A stretch of 64,000 nucleotides of DNA. It comes from Halostagnicola sp. A56. GTDB lineage: Archaea; Halobacteriota; Halobacteria; Halobacteriales; Natrialbaceae. A program made the translations under genes and the position numbers. Positions 39,671 through 48,724 of the stretch are shown here, piece by piece; within the stretch, counting starts at the first letter, position 1, and each line of letters begins with the position of its first letter. The notes under the pieces are model-generated. The model made no database searches and was not told where the DNA came from. It saw only the letters and a list, made by a program, of their open reading frames with translations. The stretch is taken from NCBI RefSeq assembly GCF_000691505.1, contig NZ_JMIP02000025.1:44290-108289 (forward strand). Reading direction: 5' to 3'.

Positions 39671-40002
39671 GCGAGGCAGTTGATAGGCTCACTGTGGAAA
39701 GTGGCAAATATTTAGGGAAAGTGGCTGGCGATACAATACCCCGAAGTGAGGTGGTTGAGCAAGCCAAGGCAGAGGGATATGTGACAAGTGCGGGTAATCT
39801 TGACAGAGAGGGACGTGAGTTGATTAACGACTTGCCAGAGACGGTTGAGATACCACGACAAGGCAATCTGTTTGGTGAGCTTTGGCCAGACAACTCGAGC
39901 AACGACTTAATTACCCAACCGGATAACACGGTTGACTCATTTGTACAATGGTTGGATAAAAAGAGAAAACAAAACATTGTACCATACACGGACGGAGCTG
40001 CT
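39667..40002 (+). pseudogene. Third gene of tiny-ORF cluster, C-terminally cut
   Basis: About 112 residues (KYLGKVAGDTIPRSEVVEQA; winged-helix-like), coupled to the 21-aa ORF by ATGA. The frame is cut at 40002 where the second integrase fragment begins. Confidence 0.5.
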
Positions 40003-40408
40003 GGCGGTCTTCTGGATCCCAAAACTGGCGGTTACGATCGCCTTTGTCCTCGGGAAGAAACTCTTCTGCACGCTGGGTATTCGCTGGGTTCGTGTCTAAC
40101 AGCTCGTCGCGGACGCAAAAGGAAAGAAACGCGCGCACGTAGTTGAAATATGTATTCGCCGTCGACGCTGCCAGCTCTTGGTCAATGGCACGTTCGCGAA
40201 GGTACATCCCGTACTCGCGGAGCGTGTTCGTCTCGAGTGCGTCGACTCGCTCTATCCCCTCTTCATCACAGAACGTAGCGAACTCGTTCAGCGGCGACCG
40301 CATCGTTGACCGGGAACCGCCCGAGTCGAGCGAGCCGAGATAGCGCGAAACCGCCTCCTCGACGGTCTTCCCCCCGCGAGCAGCCCGGCGATCAGTGGAT
40401 TCAGACAT
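40003..40408 (-). pseudogene. Tyrosine recombinase, N-terminal fragment, copy 2
   Basis: Same N-terminal domain as 4650-5081 with scattered substitutions, same leader (ending GGTTAAACTGGTGTTTAAC), and also cut at WDPEDRQQ. Catalytic domain missing. Confidence 0.85.
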
Positions 40409-40621
40409 TCACTTGTGGGGTACAGTGTCGACTCACATAAATTCACTTGGTTAAACTGGTGTTTAACGAAGTGAGTCTCAAAAACTCGCTACTACAAGAT
40501 GTCTGAAGGTAGAGACGTTCTACTCCAAAAATAGACTTTTATAAACCGTAGCTCGCGATATAGAATTCCCCTACTGGAAGTTGCACAGTTTCGGAGGATA
40601 GCCCAGTTTCAGATCGAATTA

Positions 40622-41345
40622 TTATATAAAATTCTGGTATAGATAGTTGAGGGCAATCCCCACAGTTACCAAATATCCGAGTATGGCGAGTATATTTCGG
40701 GTCATAGTATTAGAATATTCTTCCATGATAGATTCATCATTCGCAATTCGAATAATCATATACCCAAAATATGGCAGTCCAATGATGGCGAAGGTTGCAG
40801 CAATTATAATCGTATCTATTGCACTAGCTCCTAAAACAACAGGAACGACTGCAGTCAGCCATCCGATGATTAGGAGGCCTATCGCTGTGATCTTTACTGG
40901 GCTCAGGCCAAATGCAGTAGTATCATCAGTCTCCATACCCGATGGGAGGCCAACACCATCAACGAACAGTGTAGCTCCAGCTAAAGCATTTACAATGACA
41001 GAAGAGATACCTGCTGCGAGCAGACCAATACCAAATAACATTGATGCATGTTGCCCAGCTAGTGGTTCAAGTTGTCTAGCCATATCGGCCATGGTGCTTG
41101 GGATAATTCCTGCTGTATTTAGCACAGCTGCAGAGGTAATATAGATAATAGCGTAAAGCAATCCAGTAACCACCATTGCAGATACGATATCAAATATTGC
41201 ATCCCCGAGGTCTCTTCTGGAATAGTCTTTTTCTCTGACAAGGTAGTTCTGGTATAGCCCCCCATAGAGACTGAAATATATTGACATCATCGCAACCGCT
41301 AGAAATAAACTCTCAAGACTGGGAAAACTTGGTGTCAATCCAGTT
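40622..41345 (-). pseudogene. Nramp-like metal transporter, C-terminal segment (scrambled)
   Basis: About 240 residues with at least six membrane helices. The frame enters through the 125-bp repeat G (TPSFPSLESLFLAVAMMSIY) and continues RRDLGDAIFDIVSAM to the native stop. The N-terminal segment is at 46010-46568 on the same strand and in the same frame. Joined, they give an SLC11-like protein of about 420 residues. Confidence 0.75.
41221..41345. repeat. 125-bp pointer repeat G, copy 1
   Basis: Identical to 46010-46134, direct orientation, mismatched immediately outside. Right edge 41345 abuts unrelated sequence. Confidence 0.95.
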
Positions 41346-41721
41346 TCGCCATTCAATGTGCACAGTGTGGGGCGATCTATCCAGCGCTCCGACTCCCTGG
41401 TGGAAAGCTAACTCGAGCAGGAAATAGATCAGTTTGTTGCTGTGGGAACGGCTCGTTTGTTGAACTGAACGATAACTGAGCAGTGCATATGCATACTGCC
41501 TAACTGTACCTGAAGACAAACGTCCCTCGAGGATGTGGCAATAGTCAACGCACCCTACATCTGGAACGGTAACCAAGAACGGGACGCACCTATCCGATCC
41601 CATCTGGATCAGCAGACTGGAAGTCCACAAACAACCCCACTCATAGATGCGAGTAGCGTCTCAGATCATACGAGTAGACGATTCCCTCGAGAGCAAGTGC
41701 AAGTGAATGTCGGGATCGTAG
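41346..41721. other. No gene recognised
   Basis: Minus-strand frame of about 100 codons is open, but its composition is not convincing; possibly a transposase remnant. Confidence 0.35.
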
Positions 41722-42077
41722 TTACTGGAATAAGCCTAGGTCTGTGAGTCTTGTTTCAACGGCGTTCGTTGTGTGGGCTACTGCATCGGTGGTCTTTGCA
41801 CCAGTGATAACGGCTCTTCCACTGCCAAACAGGAGTGCGACCGCCGATGGGTCCTCAAGACGGTACACTAATCCCGGAAACTGCTCTGGCTCATACTCGA
41901 CGTCTTCGAGACCAAGCCCGATGGCGGTCGCGTTAAGATTAAACCGGGTGCCGAAGTCGACGCTTGCGACGATGTTTTGAATTTCGATGGTAGGTGTCTC
42001 AGTGACTTCGATGCCGAGCTCTCGCAGAGTCTCGGAGACAATGGAAAGTGATTCTCGGACTTCTTCTTCGCTATTTG
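41722..42077 (-). pseudogene. tbp: TATA-binding protein, C-terminal half (scrambled)
   Basis: From 42077 the frame reads NSEEEVRESLSIVSETLREL, then the second TBP repeat IQNIVASVDFGTRFNLNATA, EQFPGLVYRLEDPSAVALLF and AVITGAKTTDAV. The N-terminal half is on the other strand at 25530. The Met at 42087 used by the ORF lies in unrelated CoA-transferase downstream sequence. Confidence 0.85.
42058..42077. repeat. 20-bp pointer repeat K, copy 2
   Basis: Inverted copy of 25735-25754. Its upstream edge (42077) directly abuts repeat I (42078) with no base between. Confidence 0.85.
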
Positions 42078-42196
42078 GAACAATCATGAATTGGGTGGTC
42101 CATAGAACTCTTGCTGTTTTCTCTAGATTATGTCACGGTCAGCAAGCTCTGTGATCATCTCGTCGTCATACCCGAATTCAGTGAGGATTTCTTTGG
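42078..42196. repeat. 119-bp pointer repeat I, copy 1
   Basis: Reverse complement of 56529-56647. Covers the last 23 codons of the CoA-transferase and 45 bp downstream; ends exactly at the TBP junction. Confidence 0.95.
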
Positions 42197-42575
42197 TGTG
42201 CTCGCCAAGTAGCGGCGGGTGTCGCTCAATTACGGTCGGCGTCCGTGAGAAGTGCATTGGACTCCCTGCCATTTCCATGGATCCGATAGTGGGGAGGTCG
42301 ACGGTCTGATGCATATTCCGTGCCTGAACTTGTGGATTTTCGAATACGTCTTCCATGTCGCGGACGCGACTGGCCGGGACGCCGGCGTCCTCCATCCGTG
42401 CGACAGCCTCGGCGGTTGAATACTGTGCGAACTCCTCGTCTAGAATTTGATCAAGCTCCACGCGATTCTCGACACGATCAGCATTGACTTCGAAACGCTC
42501 ATCGTTAGTTAGGTCCTCGCGGTCAAGAGCGTGACAGAATTTCGGCCAGATATTCTCAGAAGCAGAGATCTCGGT
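42124..42575 (-). pseudogene. CaiB/BaiF-type CoA-transferase, C-terminal fragment
   Basis: About 150 residues: WPKFCHALDREDLTNDERFE, MEDAGVPASRVRDMEDVFEN, and SPMHFSRTPTVIERHPPLLG are typical of type III CoA-transferases. Native stop at 42124. The N-terminal catalytic Asp region is absent upstream of about 42575. Confidence 0.8.
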
Positions 42576-42845
42576 TATAATTATGTTTATTACATGAAAA
42601 TGTCTAACAGTGCATCATCCATAGACAAATCATTAACTACTTCTTGGAATTTCGCTCAAGTGCCTTACTACTGTTTACGTAGTACTTCCTTTGATTGAGC
42701 TTCTTCATGCGACCCTCCACATCTCTCTCCCGAAATCACTGGTCGGTTTGCACCCTTAGCTAACACAGGCCCTCAATCTACCTCCCAACTATACGAAAGT
42801 ATTATACCGTGATATGTTCACCTCACAAACAATCGAGCTGTCAGA
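42576..42845. other. Intergenic, nothing recognised
   Basis: AT-rich with no coding frame. Confidence 0.4.
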
Positions 42846-42970
42846 ATGAGCAACACAGACTCTCCCAAAGATCCGTGGAAGGCGCACACACAAATTGATC
42901 GGGAGACTTTCCTCAAGCACATCTTCAAATGCGCAGAATGGGAGAAAGGCAGACTCGGAATCTCCGTCTA
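42846..42970 (+). pseudogene. N-terminal fragment, unknown protein
   Basis: About 42 codons (DPWKAHTQIDRETFLKHIFK), cut where the antisense SLC13 gene begins. Confidence 0.4.
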
Positions 42971-43640
42971 TTGTGTAAAAAAAGATCCGATGATCCAAGC
43001 GAGAACTGTCCCGGACATCACAGCGGCAACAATTCGTTGTTCACGGTTGAAACCAGTAGTGGTATTTCTGTCCTTCGGTTCTGGAATATCTGCGTAATCA
43101 AGTGGATAGAGCGCGAAAATGGAAATAGCACCGAGTAGGTATAGAGCAGTTGCGGGGGGTGCCATGTACAGTGCCCATTGAACCCAAGTTACGGGACCAA
43201 CAAGCGAATGAATAAGTTCAGCAGTGACAACAGCCATTCCACCGCCGGTCATGAGACCGACGGATGCAAGCGGGTTAACTTGACCAAGAATCAAAAAGGC
43301 TGTTTGTGAAAAGTCAGAATTGAAGGATAGATCAAATGAAGTTCGGAGACGACGCACGACAGGGATCAGAGCTACGGTCCGGGCTGCAGCAGAAGGCATA
43401 AAGACAGCCAGAGGGAGAAGTGTCGTTGTTAACGAACGAAGTGCACGTGTAGGCGAGTCTTCCGATCCAAGGAGATGGTCTGCGAGTCGAGCGTCTAGAT
43501 TAACTTCAGAAATTGTGTTCCCCAGCAAAAAGAGCAAGAGTAGGAAGAAAACAAGTGAAGAAGAAAACCCGGACGCAGCGGCCTGAATGGAGTTCGTAAC
43601 CCCGAGTGCGGAATCAAGTTCGCTTGTTCGAAGTTCTGAC
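42968..43640 (-). pseudogene. SLC13/DASS-type anion transporter, C-terminal fragment
   Basis: About 220 residues with five or six helices; FMPSAAARTVALIPVVR and LGQVNPLASVGLMTGGGMA resemble the substrate-binding S-N-T-type loop region of the DASS/ArsB superfamily. Ends at a native stop. Confidence 0.6.
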
Positions 43641-43737
43641 GAGAGCGAAGTAAGTTGCGAGGACTGTGGATTGATCCTCGAGGAAGAGACAATTGATCGA
43701 GGGCCAGAATGGCGAGCGTTCAATCACTCAGAGCGTA
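43641..43737 (+). pseudogene. tfb: Transcription factor B (TFB), N-terminal fragment
   Basis: CEDCGLILEEETIDRGPEWR and AFNHSER are the second half of the TFB zinc ribbon and the B-reader. Only about 32 residues; bounded by SLC13 and Orc1 pieces. Confidence 0.8.
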
Positions 43738-44208
43738 ACCGAACCCGCGTACTCAAAACTCCTCTATCAGTTATCGCGAGCGAGTAATACAAACGAAATC
43801 GAGGGACAAGTCTCAGTTGCAGCACTGACAAACGACCCAAAATTCATGGAGGACATCGACGGTCGTGCCGAGAGTTCGTTTAATCCACGGGATATCTATT
43901 TCCCTGATTACGACGCTAACCAGCTCCGCCAGATACTCGAGAACCGTCGTGACGCCTTCCGGTCCGATACCTTAACTGACGACGTACTACCGCTCGTGTC
44001 GGCATTCGCAGCCCAAAGCCATGGAGACGCACGAAAGGCAATCGACCTATTCCGCGGTGCCGGTGACCTCGCGGATGAACGTGGTGATGAGAAAGTTCGC
44101 GAAGAACACGTCCGCGAATCCCAGGAGGAAATCGATAAGGACCGCTCACTGAAGCTGATCGAGGGACTGACCACCCAGTCGATGAGTTCGAAGACGGTTC
44201 CAGAGTGA
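43738..44208 (+). pseudogene. Orc1/Cdc6, C-terminal half fragment
   Basis: YSKLLYQLSRASNTNEIEGQ, TNDPKFMEDIDGRAESSFNP, and HGDARKAIDLFRGAGDLADE are AAA+ sensor and lid regions of Orc1. The sequence differs from the Orc1 at 28 kb, so at least two Orc1 genes contributed. Cut at about 44190 before the winged helix. Confidence 0.85.
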
Positions 44209-44239
44209 CGTGCTGCTTTCCTCCGAAACAGCGTGGGTC

Positions 44240-44426
44240 CAATACGAGTTACTCGAAGTTGCTCACTCGAGTCTCTAGTTTCGTCAGAAGCAAAGAAAAA
44301 GTAGACACCACGGTCAGGCCAGTCCATGTGCCCAGTGCAATCCTCGAGCTTCTGTTTTCCTCCAACTTGATCCTCGAGATCGCCTATTAGCTGATAGAAT
44401 CGATCAAGGTCTTCTCCTCGTCTCAT
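44240..44426 (-). pseudogene. GIY-YIG-like nuclease family, N-terminal fragment
   Basis: LDRFYQLIGDLEDQVGGKQK and WPDRGVYFFFASDETRDSS resemble the N-terminus of a haloarchaeal GIY-YIG-related family. Cut before the catalytic region. Confidence 0.45.
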
Positions 44427-44672
44427 AGGTATAGTTTTCTTAGGTGACTATACAAAGAGTTTCATGCTAAGGCTCTCTTGCTTGCAGTAATAGCGACGAT
44501 GGTAATGAACGTCCTTGTCATATCTCCGTGCTCTGGAAGCAAGCGATACGATCCAATAGCGGACTACAAACGGGTCGACGAAGACTCAAGGGAAACATTG
44601 ATCGAAAGTTCCCTGATTCTGTTGCCTCTGCTGCTAAGATGTACACGAGGCGTGAGCATGAGCATATTCAAT

Positions 44673-44713
44673 CGTTCACGGAAAGAAATTTGACGGTTGA
44701 ACATCCGATATCC
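44673..44713. repeat. 41-bp pointer repeat F, copy 1
   Basis: Reverse complement of 62433-62473, perfect over 41 bp and mismatched outside. Confidence 0.9.
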
Positions 44714-44890
44714 GTTCGTCCCTCCTCGAACTCGAACTGTAGAAACACAACTTCGGTAGTTCGACAACTCTCGAGCGGATACTCGAGTGATTAGAGAATA
44801 GGTCACGTTCGCTACGGCCGCAGGATCCGTGTTTGCTCCCACCCAAGGAAATCGTGAAAGGAGCCGTTGGGCCGCCAGAATTGTAGTCAA
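44673..44890 (-). pseudogene. Unassigned segment ending in repeat F
   Basis: Two open frames of about 70 codons cross this stretch; neither is clearly native. The segment is the putative partner of 62433-62685. Confidence 0.3.
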
Positions 44891-45083
44891 CGGTCAGTGA
44901 TAATCAATCGTCTATGCCTTTGCGGCGTCTCTTTTCTCGTTCGATCGCCGCTTCGATGTAAACACACGTCCAACTACTCTCCAATACAGCCACGAGCGTG
45001 TAGAATATTATCGTATCCTAACTAATTGCCTCTATTTATCCATTTCAATATAGTTCGGTACCCCCGCAGTGTATACAATCTAA
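44891..45083. other. Intergenic
   Basis: Nothing recognised. Confidence 0.35.
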
Positions 45084-45347
45084 TTATTGCAATTGATTCT
45101 CGGCATCAATTTCCCCATCAAGGTATAGCATACCCCACTTCGTAATCTCATACATATCGTGGTGAATTGGTGAAATAAGTCCAGCAGATGCAAGAATATC
45201 ACACCTCTCGCGAATACGAGCTTTTGAGGCACGAAATACTGCCCTTGAACTCATTACAGATACAGACGACCACGATTCCTCTCTCAGATGCTCGAGGATA
45301 CGATCGTCGAGTTGCTCCATCCAAGCGGCTGACCGACGTTGGTTCAC
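45084..45347 (-). CDS. PhiH1-like winged-helix regulator
   Basis: 87 residues: WMEQLDDRILEHLREESW, RASKARIRERCDILASAGLI and YEITKWGMLYLDGE are the helices and wing of the family. Complete and compact; likely a DNA-binding repressor of a nearby element. Confidence 0.75.
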   Translation of the reverse strand: MNQRRSAAWMEQLDDRILEHLREESWSSVSVMSSRAVFRASKARIRERCDILASAGLISPIHHDMYEITKWGMLYLDGEIDAENQLQ

Positions 45348-45357
45348 GACATGTCAC

Positions 45358-45825
45358 CTAAGTCGAGTTAGATACATTACCTGTAGCTGAGCTATCTTTA
45401 TTATTGTTCCGACAGACAGCGGTCCAGGTTTCTGTATCGAGATCGCCGGCGAGGTAGGCCTCTCCTTGGTCAGTGATAATGTAAACCCCATTCCCGAGAT
45501 GTTTGAGAAGCCCTTTTTCAGAGAGTTTTCGGCATCTTCGGGCAATGTTATAACTACCGGATTCGACACTCATCATAATTGATTCATCTTTCGAATCAAC
45601 TGATATTGGATCAGTTTCTTCAACCTTGAATTTGACTTCTCGAGTATATCCATCCGCTTGGGGAATCCGACGAATGGTACGCACCCCTCTGGCCCGAACA
45701 GGGCGACTCACAGCCTTTGTTCCCTGGACTGGTGTTGCTCCGAGAGACAGGATACCTCCCATCGCAACAGTTCCGAACAGTTTCAGTGCGTTACGACGAC
45801 TGCTATTTCCTATTGGCATAGCCAA
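45358..45825 (-). CDS. Chimera: Tat signal protein start fused to winged-helix regulator
   Basis: Residues 1-75 are a Tat-exported protein start (SSRRNALKLFGTVAMGGILS). From about residue 78, IMMSVESGSYNIARRCRKLS and YIITDQGEAYLAGDLDTETW are the recognition helix and wing of a PhiH1-like regulator. The frame is continuous, so a hybrid could be made, but the parts would normally sit on opposite sides of the membrane. Confidence 0.55.
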   Translation of the reverse strand: MAMPIGNSSRRNALKLFGTVAMGGILSLGATPVQGTKAVSRPVRARGVRTIRRIPQADGYTREVKFKVEETDPISVDSKDESIMMSVESGSYNIARRCRKLSEKGLLKHLGNGVYIITDQGEAYLAGDLDTETWTAVCRNNNKDSSATGNVSNST

Positions 45826-46009
45826 CAGTCACATGTTCTAATTATTAAATTTTTATATTATTACAAATATAGATTGTAGCTAGAATTGATATCTATATAG
45901 TCCATTTTTAAATTATAACTTATCTTATATATGGTCGCATAATGAGAGTGTTACGAGCCAGTTTATCAATCAATAACGGTATTGGGTACAGACAACCCGA
46001 AAGGAAATT
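45826..46009. other. AT-rich intergenic
   Basis: Promoter-like AT-rich region for the Tat fragment; ends at repeat G. Confidence 0.4.
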
Positions 46010-46134
46010 AATAGTCTTTTTCTCTGACAAGGTAGTTCTGGTATAGCCCCCCATAGAGACTGAAATATATTGACATCATCGCAACCGCTAGAAATAAACT
46101 CTCAAGACTGGGAAAACTTGGTGTCAATCCAGTT
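46010..46134. repeat. 125-bp pointer repeat G, copy 2
   Basis: Identical to 41221-41345; left edge abuts unrelated AT-rich DNA. Confidence 0.95.
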
Positions 46135-46568
46135 GTTGTCTTTGCAGGGGAGAAGCCGACAATAGCAAGGGTGCCCGCAAAACCAATTAGCATTACAGCA
46201 ATAAGAATAAGTATTAAACTCTCAAGTCTATCATAAAGCTCAGGAAGCACGAGAAGGAGGATGGCTAATGCAACGACGATTGTTCCCCAGACCGGTATGC
46301 TTCCGAACCCAAAGATTGCTTGAAGAGCTAATATTGTGCCGAGAATATTTCCAGTTTCGTACCCAATAGATGTTGCAAATGCGAATATACCACCAGATAT
46401 GCCAAATATAGGTCCATACTTATTCCTGACTAAAGACCTTCTATGACCTACACCTTTCTGCATTTGCTCTATTTCCATCATCTCTTTACTGGTGAGTTGT
46501 GTTGGACGCCAGTATGGCTGAATAATTCTATCACGTCGACCGAAGTGGCGGATTAGAAGTCGGATCAA
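46010..46568 (-). pseudogene. Nramp-like metal transporter, N-terminal segment (scrambled)
   Basis: 187 residues: a cytoplasmic start, then FGISGGIFAFATSIGYETGN (Nramp TM1 region with the unwound motif area) and further helices to NYLVREKDY, inside repeat G. Divergent from the gene at 46571 with only 2 bp between starts. Confidence 0.75.
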
Positions 46569-46570
46569 TC

Positions 46571-46896
46571 ATGGATTTAGAATGGCCCACACAGTTATCT
46601 GATGATCTTATTACGAAGGGTCCAGAGGGGCATGAAGATGTTCTTCGGGAGTTGTACCCGAAGGGCTTGTCGAGGCACGGTGCAAGGTATGCTCAATCCG
46701 TATTGGTCGGGAGGGATGATTTCGAAGCAGAGGGTGGCTGGGATCTGATAGCTGGTCGTTTAGTCGTTGAAATACTGAGGAAGGGCGATCGGATTCAACT
46801 ACGATCTCACCCTTCAATGTCCAGTTTGAGTTCCAGCTTGAGTTAGTGAGACAGCTACATTTTGAAGATAAGCTATCCCGGTTCCAGAGCTTCTTT
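46571..46896 (+). pseudogene. Hypothetical gene, N-terminal segment (scrambled)
   Basis: MDLEWPTQLSDDLITKGPEG through GGWDLIAGRLVVE, then repeat H. Continues at 35991-36242 (one-base frame difference). Divergent from the Nramp gene. Confidence 0.55.
46775..46896. repeat. 122-bp pointer repeat H, copy 2
   Basis: Identical to 35869-35990. The segment 46010-46896 therefore carries pointers at both ends. Confidence 0.95.
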
Positions 46897-46916
46897 CAAA
46901 CCCGATATGATGTGAT

Positions 46917-46991
46917 AGCGGGATGGGATAGCCAGGAGATTCCGGCGGGCTCATAACCCGCAGACCGGTAGTTCAAATCTACCTCCCGCTA
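46917..46991 (+). tRNA. Initiator tRNA-Met (CAT)
   Basis: Acceptor AGCGGGA pairs with TCCCGCT followed by A; anticodon arm GCGGGC-TCATAA-CCCGC has CAT and the three G-C pairs typical of initiators; the T arm contains GGTAGTTCAAATCTACC. No intron, CCA not encoded. Its 3' end is repeated at 47106-47127, as at integration sites. Confidence 0.93.
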
Positions 46992-46992
46992 T
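46971..46992. repeat. Putative attachment site in tRNA 3' end, copy 1
   Basis: GTTCAAATCTACCTCCCGCT plus AT is repeated 135 bp downstream at 47106. Duplicated tRNA 3' ends usually flank integrated elements. Confidence 0.75.
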
Positions 46993-47057
46993 TTTTCGAG
47001 GCGAACAACAACGAGAAGCGAAGTGACGAGTATTGTGACCCTCGAGAATCGTATAGA

Positions 47058-47117
47058 GTAGATTTGAACAACGCGAAGACCGTCGTTTCACTCCGGTCTT
47101 CTCTCGTTCAAATCTAC
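47058..47117. repeat. Long stem-loop beside tRNA
   Basis: GTAGATTTGAAC (47058-47069) pairs with GTTCAAATCTAC (47106-47117), and GAAGACCG (47075) with CGGTCTTC (47094) inside it. The outer arm is the T-arm half of the att-like repeat in inverted form. Confidence 0.8.
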
Positions 47118-47127
47118 CTCCCGCTAT
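47106..47127. repeat. Putative attachment site, copy 2
   Basis: Second copy of the 22-bp tRNA 3' end, not attached to a tRNA. Suggests a former or nested integration next to tRNA-iMet. Confidence 0.75.
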
Positions 47128-47679
47128 GTTTTGCGACGAGCAAACCCGCGAGCGGTATCCATAGCACGAGTAGTTTGAACCAGCGGAGTCGCAGTTCCGA
47201 GCGAAGCGAGCACGACCGTCTCCTCGAGGTTCAAAGCCACTTTCCGACACGATTGCTATTTTCCCCTGCATTCGTGGAAGAGGCTATCAAAAAGCGTTGT
47301 ATCGGTATCGGACCGAACCGCGCGTGAGGGATGGTGTCGATGAACGAGATTGTCCGTTCGAATCCGGTTATGGCTGTGTATGGGCTAATATGGGCACTAA
47401 TACACAGAAAACTTCAAGAAAGTTCTCTCGGGTTTCTCATAGAGACCGTGGACAGACTCAGTAACTATCGGTCTCGAATGCGAAGATCTACACAATAGAG
47501 TCGCCGAAGCGATCGGTAATGAGAACTTATTTATACCCGCACAGAGGTACGTGTGTTGTAGTATAACATGAACGATTATACCCTATATGAATGGCGTAAT
47601 TATGCTGGATGAATTGGCCAACTGCACGATGAAATTCAGATAGGGTATAGAAGTTAAAACTGAATTGGAGAAATAACAG
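47128..47679. other. Non-coding region downstream of tRNA
   Basis: No gene recognised; short GC-rich stretches to 47340, then AT-rich. Region after the att-like repeat could be an element border. Confidence 0.4.
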
Positions 47680-47775
47680 ATGACCTCACAAACTAATTCA
47701 CGTGAACCGACGCTCGACCGACGCCGCGTTCTCAGCGGAATTGCAGCCACAGGAATCGCCAGCTCAATTTTCATA
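47680..47775 (+). pseudogene. Tat-exported protein, N-terminal fragment
   Basis: About 31 codons with LDRRRVLSGIAATGIASS, a twin-arginine signal. Cut after the signal near 47775. Confidence 0.65.
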
Positions 47776-47889
47776 AATCTGTACCATCATGAGCTTGATT
47801 ATGGGAAGGATGCTTTGATGACGTGTTCTCAATTACGTCTAATAGCTTGACTTGAGGTATTGACGCAAACAGGAACACAGTCTCAAATC

Positions 47890-47985
47890 GCCATAGAGGT
47901 AGCTTCGAGTTCCCTTGGCATGTACAGATGAAGGTCCGCACGTTCGCTTGCAAGCGTTTCCAACTCCTCGCTGAAACGTAACTAT
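47890..47985 (-). pseudogene. Short C-terminal coding fragment
   Basis: Open frame FSEELETLASERADLHLYMP to stop; coding-like, not recognised. Confidence 0.3.
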
Positions 47986-48099
47986 AGATGTCTGTTACAG
48001 AGAGCTGTTACAGATGATAGGTGGTCAGAAGCTACAATTTAAGATTGGAATGCGAGTATGACCTCGAGTGAAATACCTCCCAGTGACCAACTGATTACA

Positions 48100-48701
48100 T
48101 TCAATTAACGATAGACGATCGCGAACTCCTCACATCATTCGATCGAGATAGCATAGCTGAATTAAATAACAATGTTGAGTTTGAAGTTGAGTCAATAGAG
48201 CTCAATAGTAGCGGAGAATTCTCCGGGGCGTATGATGCAAATGAGGCAGGTCAATACGTCGCGTTTGTGGCAACAACCGACGAAGACGGTAACGGATTCA
48301 CCGTTGACGACGATAGCAATCTCGAGGTAACCGGTGAAACAACGATTCTCGGTGTCAATGGCTTCATGGTACATGATGAATCCTCAAACGTAGAGGATCC
48401 ATCGTCAGCAGAACCAGGAGAAACGCTTGCCTTTGAGGCCGACAACATCGATACAGATGGGAGCGTTGAACATGGGATCGCACTATATCATGAAGACACC
48501 TTCCTTGATCAAGAAACAATAATCAAGGTTACAGAAGAACCAGACAGTAATAACTTCTCGGAAGACGCTATTCAACTCGAGTCCACTCTCACGGGAGTTG
48601 ATGGGGTTACAGCGATCGACAATGACTCGAGTCTAATGGGATTCACGCAAGACTTGGAGAATCATACTGGTCAAGTCGATTTCGAGTCAGTGCTTGGACT
48701 C
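48100..48701 (+). pseudogene. Extracellular protein fragment
   Basis: About 200 acidic residues with Ig-like strands (ELNSSGEFSGAYDANEAGQY; AEPGETLAFEADNIDTDG). No start or anchor. Ends exactly at 48701 where the glycosyltransferase pointer begins. Confidence 0.5.
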
Positions 48702-48724
48702 GTGAGGCATCATCGATAACAAGA
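48702..48724. repeat. 23-bp pointer repeat L, copy 2
   Basis: Identical to 32661-32683; left edge is the junction with the extracellular protein fragment. Confidence 0.88.

Noticed and set aside
46092..46134. 125-bp repeat read as a long target-site duplication of one transposon
   Set aside because: The interval between the repeats is a patchwork of unrelated gene fragments without terminal repeats or a transposase, and other pairs are inverted or permuted.
47041..47127. Second tRNA gene
   Set aside because: Only the T-arm and acceptor 3' part are repeated; no anticodon arm.
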